A stretch of 64,000 nucleotides of DNA. It comes from Pisolithus tinctorius. Lineage: Eukaryota; Basidiomycota; Agaricomycetes; Boletales; Pisolithaceae. Shown here piece after piece: positions 23,158-35,691 of the stretch (its first letter is position 1; every line of letters starts with the position of its first letter). Made by a program: the position numbers and the translations under genes. The stretch covers positions 558,001 to 622,000 of the forward strand of contig JANFAH010000007.1 of the NCBI GenBank assembly GCA_024663395.1, written 5' to 3'. The notes beneath the pieces were generated by a model, which was not told the DNA's origin, searched no databases, and worked only from the letters and a program-made list of their open reading frames with translations.

Positions 23158-24581
23158 ATGTCTTTTGGAAAGGTTATCACTCTCAACTCCGGCCGCAAAA
23201 TTCCTCAGATCGGTTTCGGAACGTGGCTCTCGAAACCAAATGAAGTCGGGAACGCCGTATGTACTTGTTTATAGCTGCCAACTTGACGCTGGGGGACAAA
23301 GCTTAAAGACTGTACTACCACAATGGTATAATAACAGGTCGAAATCGCAGTTCGCTCTGGCTACCGTCATCTGGACCTTGCCAGAGTTTACGGGAACCAG
23401 GATGAAATCGGTCGGGCTCTGAAGAAAGTGATTCCCTCCGTCGTTAGCCGCGAGGATCTCTTTATCACTTCCAAACTTTGGAACTCGGCACACCAGCCCA
23501 ACCAAGTCGAGGCTGCCCTCGATGAAACACTTCAACAGCTTGGCGTCGACTACCTCGACCTTTACTGTGCGTTGCTGTTCACATGCGTGCTAGATAACGT
23601 TGACACCGCTGCTCGTTAATCCAGTGGTTCACTGGCCAGTCGCTTTTGAACACGGCCGTGGTCTCTTCCCTACCGAAGGGGATATGGCACGTCTGGATAT
23701 GGAGACTTCTCTCGTTGACACCTGGAATGCCATGATCAAACTTGTGGGCACTGGCAAGGTGCTGCAGCATTCAAACAACCTTGAACCGCCGGCCACCATT
23801 CTAATGACGCTCCGTTCCCCTTACATTACAGGTCAAGGATATTGGCGTCTCGAACTTCACAATCCCGCAATTGCAAGGTATCATTGACACTACTGGTGTT
23901 GTTCCTGTAAGCGCGTTTTATTTCTTCGCAGCCAGTATTTGTCATGAAGACATTGGAAAATACAGGCGGTGAACCAGATCGAGGCCCACCCACACCTACT
24001 TCAAGACGATCTCGTAGCGTATTGCAAAGAAAAGAATATTCACCTGACCGCCTACAGTCCGCTAGGAAACAACCGTACGTACTTGTTGAATTCTCAGGAA
24101 ATGTGGCGCATGTTGGTTATCGGTTGTTAGTGATTGGCCTCCCACTGCTGACGGAGCACCCAATCGTGAAAGAGGTAGCCGAGAAGCTGGATGCCACTCC
24201 CGCTCAAGTTCTAATTGCCTGGTGTGTTTATCGGGGGTATTCCGTCATCCCAAAGAGTGTTCACGAGGGTTCGTTGGGAGCCTATACCGATGTGGACGCA
24301 AGTGGTGCTGACTCTGACTCTTGCAGAGCGCATCGTCTCGAATTTCCACCAAGTCAAGTTAGACAAGGAAGATTACGAAAAGATCGCTTCGATTGGGGTG
24401 AATGACCATAAGAGGTCAGTTTTCCCTACCGCTTTCTAGTGACAGCAATCTTAAGCAGCACTCTGGGTACTTTTTCGCAAACAGGTTTAACATCCCCATT
24501 ACATACAGTCCGAAGTGGGACATTAATGTTTTCGATGAACCGATAGAGAAGACGGCGACCCACGAAGTCAAAATCGTGTAG
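23158..24581 (+). CDS. aldo-keto reductase
   Basis: NADPH-dependent reductase of aldehydes, ketones or sugars. Eight exons give 322 aa: 23158-23256, 23338-23566, 23625-23758, 23832-23906, 23966-24074, 24131-24268, 24327-24414 and 24485-24581. The (beta/alpha)8 markers are in order: [20 protein letters not shown] with GTWL, catalytic Asp and Tyr in [10 protein letters not shown], Lys in LFITSKLW, His in LVHWPV, then [17 protein letters not shown] and the cofactor loop VIPKSV..ERIVSNF. Length matches the family. Substrate cannot be assigned. The upstream CRE site would fit stress control. Confidence 0.92.
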
Positions 24582-24912
24582 AGGACCAAGGGTTAGTCGA
24601 ACAGAGCAAGTACTTCAAAGTCTGGAGGTTGTTGTGGAATGTGTGCGTATGGGCTCCTCAGGGTCCTTGTACTTTATTTAGGAACGCGATGTGAGCCAAT
24701 ACGAAAGCCTCGTTGAGTATGTACGTACTTGAGTGACTGTGGTTAGTTCCGTACCCTTCCGCTGTGGTATGAGTTGAAATGTTTCAGGAACACTGCATCA
24801 GGGTGTAACATTCACGAAACGATTCAAATTCAACCTTCGTCGAGTGGAAGCCAGTCAAGGAGTAGGATATTACACGACGCAATGTTGACGGGGGGTGACA
24901 AGCACTGATATA

Positions 24913-25066
24913 GGGGTCTTTCAGATCTAAACCTTCCCCAGCCACGGAAGTTTTTGGACACGCCACTAGCCAAGAAGGTACGACAGAGCACGAATAAAAA
25001 TTATGACACCACTAAGTAGCCTGGAGCCAACTGTCCTTGATAATGGTATGATCTGTGGGTTCGCCT
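24913..25066. repeat. dispersed repeat, copy A
   Basis: Matches 58690-58844 in the same orientation over about 155 bp, with roughly nine mismatches and a 1-bp gap. Shared landmarks are ggggtctttcagatctaaac, cacggaagtttttggacacg and ctgtccttgataatggtat. No terminal inverted repeat, poly(A) tail or target duplication is visible, so the class is unknown. On the minus strand both copies can be read as ACPKTSVAGEGLDLKDP, probably by chance. Confidence 0.75.
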
Positions 25067-25182
25067 ATAGCTTTCTAGGAGAGAGGCTGGCGTATTCCTC
25101 AACTGATATCATGCAACACAGTTGATGGAAGCTCGGCTGTGACATGTGTGTCAAGCGGCGCTTGCATGGCAGTCAGCTGATT

Positions 25183-25187
25183 CCCGG
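25183..25187. repeat. target-site duplication CCCGG, left
   Basis: The five bases before the left LTR are identical to those after the right LTR (35980-35984), as expected for gypsy integration. Confidence 0.9.
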
Positions 25188-25475
25188 TGTGACTCCGATG
25201 CGAAGTACTTAGACTTGCAACGTAGGCACAACAGAACTTTCTTAAGCACGCTACAAGTTATCCAGACGTTGCGGTCTGTATTGGTGTAGGAAAAGAAGTC
25301 CCCGTACTCTACGTCTTACAGGCCCTTTTATACTGTAGAGGATAGGCATGAACACGTCAACGTAGATGAACGGGATAAGTAAGAATAGCAAGAACAAATG
25401 AGAAACTTATTGAATCTGTCAATCAACAAACAGCTCCTGAGAACGCCCACCAGTCGTCGGGCCGAAAACCTCACA
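25188..25475 (-). repeat. LTR (3' LTR of the minus-strand gypsy element)
   Basis: 288 bp, with ends TGTGA..TCACA. It differs from the right LTR at two positions only, both CpG to TpG/CpA type. The polypurine tract lies directly beside it, showing that it is the 3' LTR. Confidence 0.95.
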
Positions 25476-25487
25476 TTCCCCCCTCCA
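25476..25487 (-). other. polypurine tract of the gypsy element
   Basis: On the minus strand tggaggggggaa ends directly at the 3' LTR start TGTGAGG. This primes plus-strand DNA synthesis in LTR elements. Confidence 0.8.
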
Positions 25488-25828
25488 GGGTACAAAGTAC
25501 TCTCTCCAGATGTGCGCGGCGAGTCGCGACGTTTTTAGATGGCTTTCTTAGCGGATTTCCCCGAGGCCTTTTCCGAAGGCTGTCCAGCCAACCCCGAAGC
25601 GCGTGGCGTGGGACTTGCCGAGAAAGCCTCGCCTCCTACCACCCCCTCCTCGTCTTCTCCTTCCGCGTCTAGGTCGTCCTCAGTCATAGGTTGGTCCCCC
25701 GCGGTTTTACTTGGTCCAGCGATGAAAGACTCGGGCTCGTGGTCAGTATAAACGCCGGGTTCGCCGTAGAGGCCGCCTCCAGCTGACTTCCTTTTGAACC
25801 CCCTAGATCGGGATCCGTTGGGGCGGCG

Positions 25829-28800
25829 TCAGGTGTACGATGGTTCGCTGTAAGGGCTCTTCCCGCGACGACGCTCCTCCCTCCGCTCGCAACGGTCAAT
25901 ATATCCCTGGTGAGACTTCCGTTTCTGCCTCTTCAGGCGCTCAGTGTTTTCCCAGAGCAGAACGTTGAGGGTATCAGCCTGTGAACTGTTGAGTACCGCC
26001 CCCCCATCTATCTCTTCCCGGCTTTGCAAGTCGGCGCCCTCACCCAGCACCTCGTGCTTTGTAGGCGAGGGGCCCGGCGCGACAACTTCCAATTCCCCGT
26101 CATTGTCGACATCATAATATGCGAAACGCGCTCCTGTCAGCGCCATTCGCCTGAATGCTTCTCGGAAGGTGTGATACCCCGAGGGGGTTTCCAGGATGGT
26201 GTCGTGCTGACGACGCAGCGTGCGGTCATGATCGAAGAATGCCCTAACCTGCTCTCTGTGGATAACCACCCGTTCCCCTTCTTCGCCACCCTCGTCGAAA
26301 GTGCGAACTCGGAAGAAGTCACCGCGGTAACGTTCGATATATTTGTTACGGTGTGGGGCTGACATGGTTTTAACCTTAGTCCGTGGACGCGACGATTGAG
26401 CGTTGAATGACAACAGCTGTAGCTCCTCAACGATTTCGGCGATGGTGTTTCGAACCGGATCGACGCTTCTTCTGTCAGATCGGGGTTGGTACTGCTCCCT
26501 GGTTCGCGGTCCGTGGCACGAGTGGCGATGGTTTAAGTGATGCGTGGGGTAAGCAGATATGCCTCCGCGCGTTTGTCTCTGAGGTGGGCCTCTTGACTGA
26601 TAACGGTGGGGGCAGGTTCGATGTTTGCGCGGAGGTTGGCGTCGGTTTGATCTGTGTCGGGCAGTGTGGGGGGCAGGACGTGGGGCGTAGCGTGATGAGG
26701 GTTTACGGGCCGAGTGAGTAGGTGGTGGATAGCGGTGCCGAGGCTGCAATGGGGTTGCGTCCCTTTCGTTTGCCTGGCGTCTTGGGTTTGGACATGGGTG
26801 GTATTTATGGCTTCTGCATGACTGTGGTGCCAAGTGTCCAACGAACACCTGGGGATCGTCATCTGACGATTCCCCGTCACCCGCGTCCCTCAAATTTTCA
26901 ATCCCTTCGGCCCCGATGGCCTCAAGATAATCGGTTAGTGCTTTCAGATGTGCGATATCCTTGTATGGTAACCATGTTTGGTCGCCAGCTGTCCACCGTA
27001 CCTCAAACATAGCGTCAGAGTGGCTTCCGCGATGCCGGAGTATACGCTCCACGGCCCATTCACGACTGCTCCCGCCAAACTCCGGGATTTGGTCATCCCA
27101 TCTTCCAGGGAATTTCCTGTCATCATTCGGGATGTGAACTCTCAGCAACGAAGAGTGAAACACGTCGTGTACGCCTCGTTGTTTCAGATTCGTAGGGAGG
27201 TCGATCCTATACGAGTAATTGCCAAAATCTTCCACTATCCGGTAGGGTCCCATGAATTTCAGGACGAGTTTCCGAGATGTTCCTTTCGGGAGACTAATAT
27301 TCTTTGTAGACACATATACTAAGTCCCCTTTGATAAACGGGCTGTCACGGCGCTTTTTATTAGCGCCGATCGTCTGCTTTACTCGTACTTTCATGATCGC
27401 ATCATGAGCATCCATGATCGTAAGTTTCATTTTGTTGGCGAACGCTCTAACACTTGGATACTCATCTTTAGTAGGCGCATCCCAGATCATCTTCCGGGGC
27501 ATGCGGCCGGTGTTCAGGAAGAAAGGTGCATATCCTGTCGACTCAGACGTAGCACTGTTGATTGCGAATTCAATGGCAGGCAGTCTGGAGACCCAATCTT
27601 TTTGATTAGGTCCGACACAGCTACGTAGCATTTGGCCAATCGTGCGGTTGGCACGTTCGGTCACCCCGTCCATCTCAGGATGATATGCGCTGGACATCTT
27701 CTGCTTGATGCCGATCAGGGCGTTCAGGTGCATCCAAAATAAACTCGTGAATAATACATCACGATCGCTGATTACGGCTCTAGGTAACCCATGATGCTTA
27801 TATACTTCTGCGAACATCAGTTCTGCGACTTCGCGTGCAGTGTAGGTGGTTTTGCTCGGTATGAGATGTACCATGGACGTTAGCAGGTCGATGATCACAG
27901 TTATCGAGTCGTAGGTACCGTTCCGATCCGTCGATTCAGGGAGTGGGCCCACGAAATCAACACCTATCGCTTCCCATGGACGAGAGGGGATGGGTAATGG
28001 GTTGAGGAGACCAAACGGCTTGTGTGTCGGGGGCTTACTGCGCTGACATGTTCTGCATGATACGCAAAATTCTGTGATGTCTTTTACCATGGTATCCCAC
28101 CATAGGAACTCCCTTATATACGAGACTGTTTTCTTCGCTCCCAGATGAGCTAGTATTGAGTGCGCTTGATCAATGACTTCTTCTCGAAGTCGTTTGCCAT
28201 CTACTTCAATGTCTGGTATGCAGAATACCGTGCGATCTGGTAGCTTCAACTTGATAAAGCCGTCTGGGGTAACTTCGAAGTTTTTAAACACCTTAGGGTC
28301 GTTCATGATCTGTTTAAAGAACGGGTCACAGTCGTATTTATTCTTTGCAGCCTCCAATAGTCCCTCGTTTCCGGGGTAGACTACCAGCGGTATGCGCGTC
28401 ACTCTTTCCCTATCTGGGACGTGTGTATTGGTGACCGGATTTGGATCCGCATCCTGCGTGTCTTGCAATGTGGGCACAGCGTGTTCGCCTGTAGTTAAGG
28501 TAGGTGTTTCCACACCTTCCCCCCCCTTCTTTCGCTCACCTGGCCCCAGCAGAGCGAAACGTCCTTTCATTCGACTGGTGAATTCCATGCCCGTCTCCGG
28601 CCGTCCTGTCTCTGCCGGCGGGGGAGAGGGACGGCGACCCCGTGATCGTCTCGCTGCCTTGTCTGTTTGCACAGACGCAGTAGGTTGGCCCTGCGTCCCT
28701 CGAGGGGGCCTAATCCGGATTGTCAATCTGGGCATGCCAGTTGGCACCGTCGTCGATGGCAGTCCACCCGGTGCGTTCGCCGGTTGTCGCACCGATGGCT

Positions 28801-29557
28801 GATTTTCCTGATCTTTCCTGCCACGCGGGGACATGGCGAGTGCCTCGACGCCGACATACACAGGCGCGGTTATAATCTGGCCCGTACTGGAGAGCGGTGT
28901 CGATTCGTCCACGTCCACATCATGGTGGAGGTATTCGCTGGGCGCACAGATCGTGCCCGGCACGTCGAATTCGTAGATCCTTGACAAGGCGTCCGGCAGC
29001 ACGTTCTCCTCACCCGGGACGTATTTAACGTCGAAGTCAAATTCAGCCAGCTTTTCTAGCCAGCGCGCCTGTCGTCCAGAGAGGTCCTTTTGCTCTAACA
29101 AGTACGTTAAGCTCTTATGATCGGTTACCCAAGTAAAGTGAGTTCCCTGCAGGATGTCCTTGTGACGGAGCATCGTCTCGACACCCGCGAGCAGCTCCTG
29201 CTCATGGACTGGGTAATTTCGTTGCGCGGATGACAATTTCGCTGAGTAGAAAGCAGCTACCTTCGATGACTTCCAGTCTGGGCCTTGCGCGATGACACCG
29301 CCGATGCCGTTCCCGCAAGCATCGGTCATCACCCAGATTGGATCATGACCGGGTGCATAATTAAGAGGCACGCGACAGTGAGGTGCGCAAGCGGTAACAT
29401 ATTGTTTGACCGTCTCAAACGCCCGTTGTTCGGTGTAGGTCCATCGGAATGGGCGCGTCTCCGCGCTTGCCTCTGCTAGGACCCCTAGCGGTACGCGTAC
29501 TTTATAGATATCGTCGGCGAGATAACCAACTGATCCTATGAACCCCTTACACAGGGT
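25829..29557 (-). pseudogene. gypsy pol, 3' part: RNase H, integrase, chromodomain, extension
   Basis: Open frame from the TGA at 29558-29560 to the stop at 25829, in the same frame as the reverse transcriptase. RNase H: WVMTDACGNGIGGV, NYPVHEQELLAGVE and WVTDHKSLTYLLEQ. The integrase zinc finger ends CVSCRTCQRSKP. The DDE core is at GVDFVGPLPE, VISDRDVLFTS and GVTERANRTIGQML. The chromodomain reads WAVERILRHRGSHSDAMFEV, then RWTAGDQTWLPYKDI, and probably targets integration to chromatin. About 430 further residues follow the chromodomain, first Arg/Pro/His-rich, then a folded-looking part (FFRVRTFDEGGEEGERVVI onwards). That extension is longer than in textbook chromoviruses. Confidence 0.9.
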
Positions 29558-31600
29558 TCAGTTCGTAGGAACCTTCCAGTTGTGAATCCTATCGACCTTC
29601 TCGGGATCCATCTTGATCCCCTCATTGGTGACGATGCGGCCGAGAATCTTCACTTCGTTACACAGGAAGCGTAGTTTCTTTTCGCTCAGGTACAGTTTTT
29701 CTTGGGCGAGAACCTGGAGTACTAACTTAACATGACGTATATGGTCTTCTAGAGTTTCAGAGTAGATGATAATATCATCTAGGTATACGTCCATAAAGGA
29801 CCCAATGTATTCCCCGAAGATATGATTCATAAGCGCTTGGTAGGTTGCAGGCGCATTACAATCCCCTTGCTGTACGACGAGGCTGACCATATTCCCGTCC
29901 GGAGTGGTAACAGCCGTGCGTTCTACGTGTTCAGGGATCACTCGTATTTGCTCGTAGGCGTCAGCCCCATCAATGATCGAGCGGTAAGGCTTTCTTGCCA
30001 CTCGGCGTAGTATTCCGTCCATATCTGGCATCGGCGAGGCTAACTTCCTAGTGTTCTTATTTCTCTCTCTGAGGTCGACCACTACTCGTAGGCGTGGAGG
30101 GTCACCCGCCTTGGGGATGAGCAGCATCGGACATGTATTACGGGCCGCGGTGAGCTCCCAGCGACCAGTCTTTAGGTATGCATTTTTCTTTTCAGTCCAG
30201 AGCGGTCGTAACGCTTCCGGACATTTAGACGGTCTCCACGGGTATATCTTTTTCTCATCGATGAGAGGGATCTTGTGATTTATCGCCCTGAATGGAGGCA
30301 GCGCCGTTGCGCCCACCTGTGAGCATAGCGGTTTCAACAATTCCTGAAGATACTTCCGCGCTTTCTCAAGGCTCTCGTTGTACACCTCCGTTGCCCTGGA
30401 TTCGAGGACGGATACCTGCGACCCCCTCATTTCCAGGGGAGCCGCACTGCCAATTACAACTCGGGGTGAGTGTAGTCCTACCATTACCTGGTGTTGGTAT
30501 AGGAACGGGGTCCCTAATATCAAATCATAATTTTGTAGGTTCATCACATCGAAGTGACGCTTGCAGTCTATTCCTTGATATTGGAAGCGAACTCTCGTCC
30601 CGAAGTTAACCTTAGAGCGTGAGCCCTGGACAGCCAACTGGATGGTGAGTGGTTTCTCAAGGGGAATTTTCTTCACGTTCAGTTGTTCGGCCAGCGTTAC
30701 TGACATGAAATCAGCTAGCGATCCGGTGTCAATCAGTGCCCTTGCGGGCTGGCCGTTTATGTGTACGACTACTACTAACGGCTTTGGGACTTTGCGAGTG
30801 AAATCCTTTGCGGTTGCGGCGTTGCGCTGTAGGGTCAGACGGTCCTCACTTTTGACGACAGTGCCATGCAGGTGAAGCATATGACATGGTACGTCACCGA
30901 GTTCATAGCGTTTGTCCTTCGATTCGTCGTTGTACCGCTCGAACATATGGGTTAACCCTAGGTCATCGTCCTCCATAGGATCAGGCCTAGTGAGGTCCAC
31001 GCACGCGCGGAGTAATCTCTTCGCATGCCAATGCACGACATCAAACTCTTGCGATTCCAACTTGTATGCGGGGAGCTCGAAACATACGGCCATGTGATAG
31101 TCATATACTTCGTAAGTCGAGTCATCCTTAAGTGTGCATGCGAAACGGTTCTGATTTTCTCCTTCGAGTACTTGGAGACTGTACGTCTCAAGTTTGGCCT
31201 CTATGGCCTCCTCGATCGGGCGTCCCATAGGTGCGGATCGCCACATTCGGGCCCTATCCATTTGTCGTAGGTTAGATTTCATCATTCCGGTCTTTTCTCC
31301 CTTCCTAAACCAGTACCAGGAGTCTAGTCGGAATGCGGGATTCCTCAGCAAACCGGTTTTAACGGTGACGATGTCTTCGGGACCTAGTACGTCCCGTTCG
31401 CCGTCAACAATCATATGTAGGCCGTCTCCGACGTCATACACCAGGAAACGGGTATCCATGAAAGTACTTAGTGAGTTCGGGTCATCACCAGGGTAGCAAA
31501 TGCCTGACAGTCGTTCGACGGCACGATCTTCCAAGGGTTGTCCTATCGCGGTACTGGCGGACCGGTGTCCCATGAACTGGTTACGCGAATAGACATGGAT
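29558..31600 (-). pseudogene. gypsy protease and reverse transcriptase
   Basis: Continuous frame between the two TGA codons. The aspartic protease reads ARALIDTGSLADFMSV. The reverse transcriptase runs from PWRPSKCPEALRPLW through LVVQQGDCNAPATYQALMNH to the catalytic YLDDIIIYSETLEDHI, and ends EKVDRIHNWKVPTN before TGA 29558-29560. The frame continues directly across that TGA into the connection and RNase H region, so the stop is a point change and not a domain border. A fungal retroelement cannot complete Pol unless this stop is read through. Confidence 0.92.
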
Positions 31601-32140
31601 TCACATCCCCTCTGGCAAGTCGCCATTGTCCATAGTGACACTATCTTCAGCGCCCTCACCCTCGCCTTCGCTCCAGATGCTTTCCAGCTCTGGGAGGTCG
31701 TCGTCATCGTAGACCGTAGGTTCTTGCGCGTGTATGAAATTTAGTGATACTCCGGATTCGTCTCTTGATGACTGGGCCAGATGCTGCTGACATTCAACAT
31801 CCCCAAAGTCTACATCTATCCCGAAGCTCGCGACCCCCAGTGGCTTCCCCGTCGACAACACTGTGTGCCGCGATGGGCAATTTCGGGAGAAGTGTCCCTG
31901 TTTGTGGCAGACATAGCACAGGCCCTCGGCTTTGTGCCGTTCCTGCTCTTCCTTGCTTAACTTAGGTGTGTCGCGTTTTCGCTTCTCTGCGCGTCCTTCC
32001 CTTTTTCCTTTGGGTTGACTATTGTCCATAGGGGTATTCTCTTTTCGTGAATCATAGTCTCTTCGCCTCTTCCGGCGGTGACGTCTTTGTCCCTGCTTCG
32101 AAGGATCTGGTTCTTCAGGAGACGCAGCAGCACTCGCGAT
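31601..32140 (-). pseudogene. gypsy gag 3' part with CCHC zinc knuckle
   Basis: Nucleocapsid region: a basic stretch (RRHRRKRRRDYDSRKEN) and one knuckle CYVCHKQGHFSRNCPSR (CX2CX4HX4C), then an acidic tail rich in Asp/Glu. It ends at TGA 31601-31603 (EGM stop), but the same frame stays open beyond into the protease. It is separated from the capsid part by the 1522-bp insertion. Confidence 0.88.
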
Positions 32141-33670
32141 AGTTGTCAAGTACGGGTTGTCCGGGTTGAGGCCGGACCGGAGACCGAAGCGGGCGCGAGG
32201 CCGAAGGGTCGGAGTCAGGGGTAAAGTCGAAGGTACAGGTGGGTGGACTGGTTGGACTTAGCGACTGAGGGTACAGCGCTATTCCCTTGCGTGGATCTCA
32301 GTCCGAGTCCGAGGCCGAGACGAGGTTATCAGGAGATACTTAGTTGATTTCAGACTAAGGAGTACAGGCCGAGTATCTACGAGTTTATATACCAGAAGTA
32401 GCTATAGTACGGAGACCGGTAATGCCGGTCTCGCAAGGATTGCTAAGAGGATTGGTAAGACAGGTATTAGTAACGTATGACTAAGGTAACGGAGACCGGG
32501 ACAGGTGGACCGGGGACAGGACCGGGGACAGGACTTAACCGAAATGACAGACACTGCAAAGCAGTGTCTACCGCACTAGGACATCTGGGGATAGTGAACA
32601 GGCGAGGCCGATGCCGGACTAAGTGAGTGCAAGGCCGAGTCCGGCCGGGGTCGAGACATGGCTATGACAATAGTTCTCCTTTTACTGCGCCGTCTCTGGG
32701 ATTTTGGAATATAATCTCCAGTGATAGACTGGGCGATTTCGAGGACCTCGGCATGTGAAGTACGGGTTTACCCTCGGAGTGACCAGGCTTCAAGACCGGG
32801 TGACAGGGGTTAAGTCCGAGTGGCCAAAGTCAAGGCCGGGAAGATAGGGGCCAAGTCCGGTTGGACCGGAGTTGAGGCCAGAGGTTAGGGGCTAAGTCCG
32901 GAGGACCGGACTTAAGGCCGGGAGCGCGGGAATAAGGCCGGTAGCGTGGGAAACCGACCGGTCTTGGAGTGCGCACAAGGGGAAGCTGGTCCGGGGTTGG
33001 ATCTACCTCCCTTGGTCTCAGCTTATGTGCTGTACCCTTATGCAAGCCGGGGAGAGGTCCGGGACAGGGGTCGGGGATAGCTTAAGGCTCGGCCTTAGCT
33101 ATAGAGTAGTCTCGAGGGGTAATACGGAGTTGAGGGTAATACTAAGTTGATATTCTGACTGGGGTGCTACAAAGTATGTACAGGGGTTAAATACATGAGG
33201 CCGGTCCGGAGTAAAGAACATGAAGCCGGACTTGTTAATAAGCTATTAGCAAGAAGATTAGCAAGAGAGTGGATAGCCACAGAGGCTGTGCAGAGACTAA
33301 TAGCTAAAGTCTGGGTGACCGGCATAACCGGGGTCGGACACAGGATTGTACAGTAAGCAAAGTCTGATGAACACGCTAGACTAAATATAGTACAAACAAA
33401 GGGAAACAGACCGGAGTTATGTCCGGGTGACCCGGACATAGACCTGGGAGGACCGGGGTGGAGCAGTGCAAGGCCGAGAGGCCGAAATGGACCGGAGATA
33501 GGGGTAAAACACCGGACTTGAGTTATGCAGGCCGGAGTTGAGTTATCTAGGGCCGGGACTGGGTTTTCTAGGCTGGACTAGGACCGGAGTTGACCGGAGA
33601 TAGGGGCTAGGGGTCCGGACTGGATTGAGTCCGAGTCTGAGAGTCATGGATATGACACGGCGCTCGCGAT
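32133..33670. mobile_element. 1522-bp insertion inside gag, flanked by 8-bp direct repeats
   Basis: CTCGCGAT occurs at 32133-32140 and again at 33663-33670; the 1522 bp between (32141-33662) interrupt gag. Removing the insert plus one repeat (1530 bp) leaves a multiple of three and joins gag in frame. The insert has no long open frame and is crowded with GGCCGG, GACCGG and GAGTCCGG motifs. Its ends read agttgtcaagtac and tatgacacggcg, giving only a TGTCA/TGACA inverted pair. An 8-bp duplication suggests a non-autonomous DNA transposon (hAT-like), but this is inference. Confidence 0.65.
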
Positions 33671-35614
33671 AACCCTTTTCAGTGAAGAGGTTTCGGGGTT
33701 CAACTTTTCTCGCCACAGGTCTCGCTGAAGTTCCTTTCGAAGACCAGACCAGAGTTTGTGAACCTTGGCACGTTCATCCGTTTCTCCGATCATGTTCCAT
33801 AATTCGTTCAGCTCATACACATAATTCTTAACGGTTTTAGAGTTTTGATAGCACGCCTGCAACTTCTCTCTCTGTCGCAATCGGAAGTTAATAGGGAAGC
33901 AGTAATTAAAAAGCTCCGTGAAGAAATCTGATAACCTCCACTTGTAGGGGTCACCAGATACCTCGCGTACGTAGAATTCGTACGCTTTCCCCGTCAAGTA
34001 GTGGGACAGCACGAAGGCACGTTTCTTGGGTGTCACCCTACCATCCTCAACGTACGCCGTTCCCTCCGTTACGAAGCGATGGTACGAATGGGCGTCGTCC
34101 GATCCATCATACTTAGTAGGTGGGATCGGCTTCAATGTCGTCCTCCTTCGTGACTTAGATCGTTTCTTTTTTGCGTTTCGGTGTCCCCGTTTTCGGCCTC
34201 GGGATCGTCCCCTCCTGTGGGGTCCCCTTCTGTGCGAGGATGCACTGGAGTTTGTCGAACTATCTGTAGAGGAGGATCCATAGTCGCTACTCGGGGATGC
34301 GCTACTGGTACCTGACGACGAGCTGCTGCTAACCGAGCGCGAATCGTCTGATGTCTCATAACCATCAGAGTCACTCGAGGACGGGCTCTCGTCGAGGTCA
34401 CTATTCGATGTAGATGAGGTATCTGTAGGGTCCGAGTCGCTCTCACGACGGGACCTTCGTTTGCGCCGATGCTTTCTTTCTTTACGCCTTTTTGAGCGCT
34501 TATCACCCTTCTCAAGGCGTCTAAGGGTTAGGCCTATATAACTTTTAGGATTAATTTGTTTCACTGGCTCCATTGCCTTTGGCGTCTTCTGCCGCTCGCG
34601 ACGCTTGTCGTCTCGTCGCGCGACCTTTTCCACCATCTCCCTTATCGGGTTGGGGGGCTTTCTGGGGGACCCAGTGACTACTCTCGCCGCCTTTGCCTTC
34701 TGGCGAGGTTTCTCTCTCTTTCTCCTAGGTTCGCCGTTGCTCCTAGTTGGCATTTGGCTAACTTTCCCATTAGATGATACCGGGCTCACTGGCCTTTCTC
34801 CCGAAGGTCCGGGTTCGTCTCCGTCGCTCCGGATCAATCTTTGGGCCGTTTTCCAGGATGCTAGCGTGGCACGTTGTGCTTCTAGGTTCACCTCATCGCC
34901 ACTTAGACTTAACGCTCCCCAATTTCGAGGATCGATTCCTTTCCCTTTCTTGTCCCTAGGGGAATCCTCGGGTTCGGATGATGTGTCTGTGCGTATGTTC
35001 TTATGCGCGGATAGAGATCTCCTCCTAATCCTTTCCCTCTCTCCTGGGGTCAGGTTTCTTTCTGCCTCCCGAACCGTTTTCTCGAGTTCGGGTCCTAAGT
35101 AGTTACTACGGGCGCATCTCTCGCGCGATTTCTTTCGCACCACTGTAGTCCACGACTGCGGGTCGTGTGGTTCAACTTCTGTCTCGCTCATTGGCTGAGG
35201 AGAATTGGCAATCTCTCTATTATTTTCAGATAGTTCTAATTGAATGCTGTGAGCCGGTACCGTTGCTTCAACAGCGCTTTTATCGTAGGTCTCCGCGAGC
35301 TTAAAAGCCCCGGGATACTCTGGCGAGGTCATCCTCGAGCCGGGATTGTCAACGGCCACACTTCCGGGTGCCGGACTCGCACTTCTGGTGCCTGCTCGCA
35401 CGACATCACTATACTTTCGTATAGAGTCGGCAATCTTTGTTGTCGGGATGGGGGTATTCTTGACAGCTTCAGCGCCAGGCTGAGCCGTCGGACTATGGGG
35501 TAGGGATGCTGCTCGAGCCCGAGTAGCTCGGCGTAGGTTGTATCGTGTATTAGATATTTCGGTGATGTTCGTCATGATACTCACTTCTTTTCTTTGCGAG
35601 GGATCAGTTCGCAA
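33663..35614 (-). pseudogene. gypsy gag, capsid part (interrupted)
   Basis: About 650 residues upstream of the insertion. The N-terminal half is disordered and Ser/Arg/Asp-rich with basic clusters. The last 160 residues are the Retrotrans_gag capsid domain: KYDGSDDAHSYHRFVTEGTA, then YLTGKAYEFYVREV, then LRQREKLQACYQNSKTVKNY and KLWSGLRKELQRDLW. The natural reading enters the insert at the codons for Ile-Ala-Ser and stops a few codons later at 33644. The first ATG in the frame after the leader is near 35575 (MTNITEIS). Confidence 0.88.
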
Positions 35615-35691
35615 ATTGTCGAGGGAGGTATCGAGGATAAAGGATGATTTTTCGAGGGGTTTTTAGACCAGTTTTTGAAAGGATAAAAATA

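Larger units (their letters stand above)
24582..25187. other. intergenic region between aldo-keto reductase and retroelement
   Basis: No gene supported. It contains one copy of a dispersed repeat (24913-25066), then unique sequence up to the CCCGG target site of the LTR element. Confidence 0.5.

Noticed and set aside
26407..27012. Plus-strand open frames inside the retroelement
   Set aside because: They are antisense to the integrase, chromodomain and C-terminal extension region and carry no motif.
32141..33662. Insert in gag as a solo LTR (TGTCA..TGACA)
   Set aside because: The 5 bp outside those ends differ (atagt versus cggcg), whereas an 8-bp duplication fits ends slightly further out.
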